From the NCBI RefSeq assembly GCF_949987515.2, contig NC_082689.1, positions 70,864,267 to 70,928,266 of the forward strand: a stretch of 64,000 nucleotides of DNA, in the 5' to 3' direction. The notes under the pieces were generated by a model, which saw nothing but the letters and a program-made list of their open reading frames with translations, had not been told where the DNA came from and made no database searches. The position numbers were made by a program, and so were the translations under genes. The DNA comes from Delphinus delphis (taxonomy: Eukaryota > Chordata > Mammalia > Artiodactyla > Delphinidae). Positions 60,691-64,000 of this stretch are shown here, in pieces. Position 1 is the first letter of the stretch; each line of letters opens with the position of its first letter.

Positions 60691-61195
60691 AAGTCCCTTG
60701 GAACTGGCCAGCTGAGGGGTGCTGGAAAGGAAGTGTAGTTGTCTTGGTTTGGCTGAATATCTCTATTATTGTTGAGAAAATAGCCCATGGAGGACAATTG
60801 GAGGCTCAAGAGGAGGTTGGAGAAGCAAGAAGCAGCTGAGTTAGTGGAGAGGGAGTGTGAGAGGCAGATTCCTGCTAGAGCTCAGTACACTGACAGCAGC
60901 TAAACGTTACAGTTGGTAACTTGGCAATGAGGGACTAAACAGAACAGAAAAAACTGGAACAACTCAAAGAGCCTTCTGCTCCCATTTGGTATAGAAATGA
61001 ATAGTCTTACATTTTTTAGTATCTCTTGAGGTTTGCTATTAAGGTAAAACATGATAGCTAGTGTTCAAATTATGCTCAGTACATGGTGAATTATTAAGAG
61101 AACTTCATCTGTAGAGATGCTCAGGATATTGTGTTTAAGAAAGATAGAAAATCTAAACTATTACTTAGAAACTTTTTCATTAAAAGAGTTAATAT
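60691..61195. other. Intronic unique DNA
   Basis: No gene or named repeat recognised. Confidence 0.5.
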
Positions 61196-61207
61196 AAAAA
61201 TCTATAG

Positions 61208-61413
61208 GGCTTCCCTGGTGGCGCAGTGGTTGAGGGTCCGCCTGCCGATGCAGGGGACACGGGTTCGTGCCCCAGTCTGGGAGGATCCCACATGCTGCAG
61301 AGCGGCTGGACCCGTGAGCCATGGCCGCTGAGCCTGCGCTTCCGGAGCCTGTGCTCCGCAACGGGAGAGGCCACAACAGTGAGAGGCCCGCGTACCACAA
61401 AAAAAAAAAAAAA
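61208..61413 (+). mobile_element. CHR-2-type cetacean SINE
   Basis: Head GGCTTCCCTGGTGGCGCAGT, A-tail about 20 bases, duplication AAAAATCTATAG at 61196-61207 and 61414-61425. Confidence 0.95.
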
Positions 61414-61539
61414 AAAAATCTATAGTGTATCTTATTTAAACTCTTATCTAGATTAAAAGGAACACCAAAACTTACCTGGAATCCATTTGGGTCAGATGGA
61501 GGTGACCTGTCATTCACATTTTGGCTTCGTGATACTGGA

Positions 61540-61690
61540 TTTAGCAACAGTTTCCTCATCTTTCAAATGGAAATAAAATTACCACCCACTTACAGCTGGT
61601 AAGAGGTTTAAAATCAGATAACCCCTGGAAAGCACTTAGCACAGTACCTAACACAAAGTATGTGCTAAACAGAGGTTAGCTTTTATGATT
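61540..61690 (+). mobile_element. MIR 3' half
   Basis: CAGTTTCCTCATCTTTCAAA, then GGAAAGCACTTAGCACAGTA and CTAACACAAAGTATGTGCTA match the MIR + strand. Confidence 0.75.
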
Positions 61691-62149
61691 GGTGTTCTTA
61701 CTATAAGTGTTACGATTACTACATTACCATTTCAAGGTTCTTTTTCTGAAACTATTAAGACCCACTTCTTTTACATTAGCTGAAAGTCTTTGCTTTCTAC
61801 TCCTTTGCTTGGTCTGGATTTCCTTTTCTTTCATTGATTTTCCAAACATTGTTTTGATATTGGGTAAATCACTGCCCATTAAAAGCTTGGGAAAGGAGGT
61901 TATATTGCATTGTGGGTGCTGGTTATAATTTTTCCTGTGCTCTCTTTCTTTTCTTGTCTTGGCTGGATGTTGGATATTTCTTTGGTGTCCTCTGCAGGCA
62001 TGTTCATAGTTTTCTTTCCCAAGCTCTAAGTAGTGCCCATGGGACATTGTGGCTTGCCAGCCAAAATCCATGTATTGAAGTGGGCACATGTGTGTTCCTG
62101 TTAGTCTTTGTTCATCCTGCAACTATATTTCTCTTCTTCCTTCCTCTCT
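61691..62149. other. Intronic unique DNA
   Basis: No repeat named. A 132-codon minus-strand frame (61724-62122) shows no domain. Confidence 0.5.
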
Positions 62150-62357
62150 CTCTTTTTTTTTTTTTGCGGTACGAGGGCCTCTCACTGTTGTGGCCTCTCC
62201 CGTTGCGGAGCACAGGCTCCGGACGCGCAGGCTCAGCGGCCATGGCTCATGGGCCCAGCCGCTCCGCGACATGTGGGATCTTCCCGGACCGGGGCACGAA
62301 CCCGCGTCCCCTGCATCGGCAGGCGGACTCCCAACCACTGCGCCACCAGGGAAACCC
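62150..62357 (-). mobile_element. CHR-2-type cetacean SINE
   Basis: T-run, GCGGTACGAGGGCCTCTCAC, ending GCCACCAGGGAAACCC. It inserted in a CT-rich stretch, so the duplication (CTCTCTCTTT-like) is ambiguous. Confidence 0.94.
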
Positions 62358-62989
62358 TCTCCCTCTTTCTGGCTGTAATACTTCTTTCGGTTTAACAAAA
62401 TGTCACAAGAACATTCTAAAAATGATACTGTGCATTATCTCCTTTTTGTGACATAACTGTAACTTGAGTGAATTTGTTCTCAACAGAGAGAAGGAGTGTG
62501 ACAATTCTAAACAAACAAAAGTAACAGCCTTTACTGTTTCTTATATGCGATTCATAAGGCCGCAGCTTAGGTAGAAAAGGCCAAGTCTTCAACTGAATTT
62601 AAAATGAAAAATTTGAGTTTCTATCAACATTAGATACTAGTCTTTGACAAGAGGCTTTAAACTCTTTGGAAAGATAGCTCTGATTAAACATTTGTTGGCA
62701 TGGACAATGTGGCATTCCAGGAACCAGGATCTGTACTGTAACTTCGTATACGTGCAGTATATTTTCAGAGAAACAAAAGTTACAGGGATGGCTTGGGTTT
62801 AACTTCTGAGAATGATCAGAGACAAATATTTAACTGATGAATATAATATTTGATGGATGTTCAAATAACTATTATCCCAAATGTACTAGAAAATCAAATA
62901 AACTGAGAACTTTTCCTTCTCACTAGTAATTCTACCTAAAGGAATTTTAATTCCTCACTTCAGAGTGGTATTTTAAAAATGGAAATCTG
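62358..62989. other. Intronic unique DNA
   Basis: No gene or named repeat recognised. Confidence 0.5.
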
Positions 62990-63545
62990 ATCCATTACCA
63001 CCCACCCCTCCCAGCACTGCCCAAAACCTTTAATGGCTTTTGGGTGCCCTTAGAAGACAGTACCGTCTCTCTGATGGAACCACCACGTCTTAGAGGGTCT
63101 GGCCCACTGTGCTCCTGCTTCACTGGGTTCCTGGCTTACCGTCCTTCACTTTCTCAAATGCTCCACACTCCCTTCTGTCTCAGAGCCTTCCAGGACATTT
63201 CCCCTTTGGGAATTCTCTTTCTCCCATTCTTTACACGGTTTATTCCTCCTAAGCCTTCACTTCTCATTGTCACAATTACTTTCTTAGAGAGGGCTTTCCT
63301 GGCTCCCTGATTTAAATTAGAGCCTCAAAGTTGCTGTCTTACGTGGCCTCCTGTTCTTTTCCCTTATGGCACTTATCACAGTCTGTAATTGTATATTTAT
63401 TTGTGTTTCTTTAGCATCCATCTCACAAGTAGATTGTAAGCCGCATGAAGACAAGGATTCTGTTTTATTCACAGCTGTATACATGGTACCTAGCCCGGTA
63501 CCTGGCAGATAGTGAGCCCTGGATAACTGTGAGCTGAATTGATAA
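62990..63545 (+). mobile_element. L2 LINE 3' end
   Basis: Good L2 order: AAACCTTTAATGGCTTTTGG, GGTCTGGCCCACTGTGCTCC, TCAGAGCCTTCCAGGACATT, TTAGAGAGGGCTTTCCTGGC, AGATTGTAAGCCGCATGAAG, GGTACCTGGCAGATAGTGAG. Diverged; no reverse transcriptase frame remains. Confidence 0.8.
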
Positions 63546-63699
63546 ATATGTAAGATTGCAAGAGAAGGATAAACAATTGAAATGGTTTGCATGTGTCATC
63601 TTTGCTTCTTTTCTACCTCTAGCTTGCTGTAAACAATCTGCCTCTCATGAGATTTCCTCAAAGAAACCATTATAATATTATTTTAATTTGAGTAGCAAT

Positions 63700-64000
63700 G
63701 ACGCAAACGTTTATTGAGTCACAAGCTGGATGCTTCTGCACGCAAGGTAAATTAGACGTAGCTTCTACGTTAATGGAACTCGTAATATAAACCGAGAGAT
63801 AAACATTTATCTAGCTCTCTGGAGGGCAATATGGGGAGAGTTCCCAAGGGCTTGTGTTTGGGGGAGAGGTGGACAGGATGGAAGAAACTTTCATAAAGGA
63901 GATGACATTGAAGCTCACTGAGTTTGGGAGCAGTTGTAGAATGTTTCTAGATGGAGAATGTTGAAAGGCTATTCTTGGTGGAAAACCTAAAATGGGCAAA
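63700..64000 (+). mobile_element. Second L2-like remnant, cut by window edge
   Basis: Text like GCAAACGTTTATTGAGTCAC, ATAAAGGAGATGACATTGAA and GGAGAATGTTGAAAGGC resembles an ancient L2-type repeat. Family assignment is tentative. Confidence 0.45.

Larger units (their letters stand above)
22992..64000 (+). other. RBMS1: RBMS1 intron 1 (5' part, continues past window)
   Basis: The intron starts with the donor GTAAAG directly after codon 25. I found no exon encoding the expected continuation (a Ser/Pro/Asn-rich stretch before the first RRM) anywhere downstream, so the intron is at least 41 kb here. The human gene is known to have a very long first intron, which agrees. Its first ~10 kb are nearly free of recognisable mobile elements; the rest carries SINEs in both orientations and L1, L2 and MIR remnants. 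Confidence 0.85.

Noticed and set aside
61724..62122. 132-codon minus-strand frame
   Set aside because: Lys/Arg/Gln-rich without a domain; no supporting signals.
61912..62451. 179-codon + strand frame
   Set aside because: Its second half is an antisense CHR-2 SINE, and the first half has no recognised domain.
1..64000. Bacterial, phage or CRISPR-type system
   Set aside because: The composition, repeat content and exon structure are mammalian; no arrays, operons or prokaryotic genes are present.

Overview
This is nuclear genomic DNA of a placental mammal, most likely a cetacean and probably a toothed whale. The strongest evidence is about ten copies of a ~200-bp tRNA-derived SINE of the CHR-2 type (GGGCTTCCCTGGTGGCGCAG at the head, A-tail at the end, usually clean target-site duplications), plus three longer relatives (~325-345 bp) and several decayed ones. 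They are mixed with mammalian L1, L2, MIR, hAT-Charlie-like and ERVL-MaLR-like repeats. The species call is inference from the SINEs. There is no bacterial-style operon, CRISPR array or recognisable tRNA/rRNA gene.

One protein-coding exon is well supported: the first coding exon of RBMS1, an RRM-type single-stranded nucleic-acid-binding protein, on the + strand at 22917-22991. It encodes 25 residues beginning [12 protein letters not shown] and ends at a consensus splice donor. It sits in a CpG island (about 22390-23530) with GC boxes, a CCAAT box, a (GGA)n tract and one short upstream ORF. Everything from 22992 to the window end is RBMS1 intron 1, at least 41 kb with no acceptor exon seen. 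Everything before the CpG island is 5' flanking, apparently intergenic DNA.

Layout: 1-760, L1 ORF2 remnant split by an old SINE; 760-6440, mostly unrecognised AT-rich DNA with two SINEs and a MaLR-like LTR; 6446-7830, adjacent DNA-transposon fossils; 7870-20730, a mosaic of L2, MIR, L1, MaLR-like and CHR elements; 20730-22390, repeat-poor promoter-proximal DNA with a MIR remnant and a 41-bp tandem duplication; 22390-23530, CpG island and exon 1; 23530-33540, intron 1 start almost free of recognisable mobile elements; 33540-36215, L2 fragment, CHR SINE and L1 nested in L1; 36216-64000, intron with scattered SINEs, L1 3' ends, MIR, L2 and a G-rich tract.

Most longer open frames in the window are products of the GC-rich SINEs or of the CpG island read in other frames and are not annotated as genes. 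No undescribed gene system is visible. The more unusual signals are structural: a perfect 19-bp hairpin at 47358-47400, a 30-bp palindrome at 8676-8705, a 37.4-kb G-run cluster, the 41-bp promoter-proximal duplication, and the mobile-element-poor zone around the RBMS1 start.
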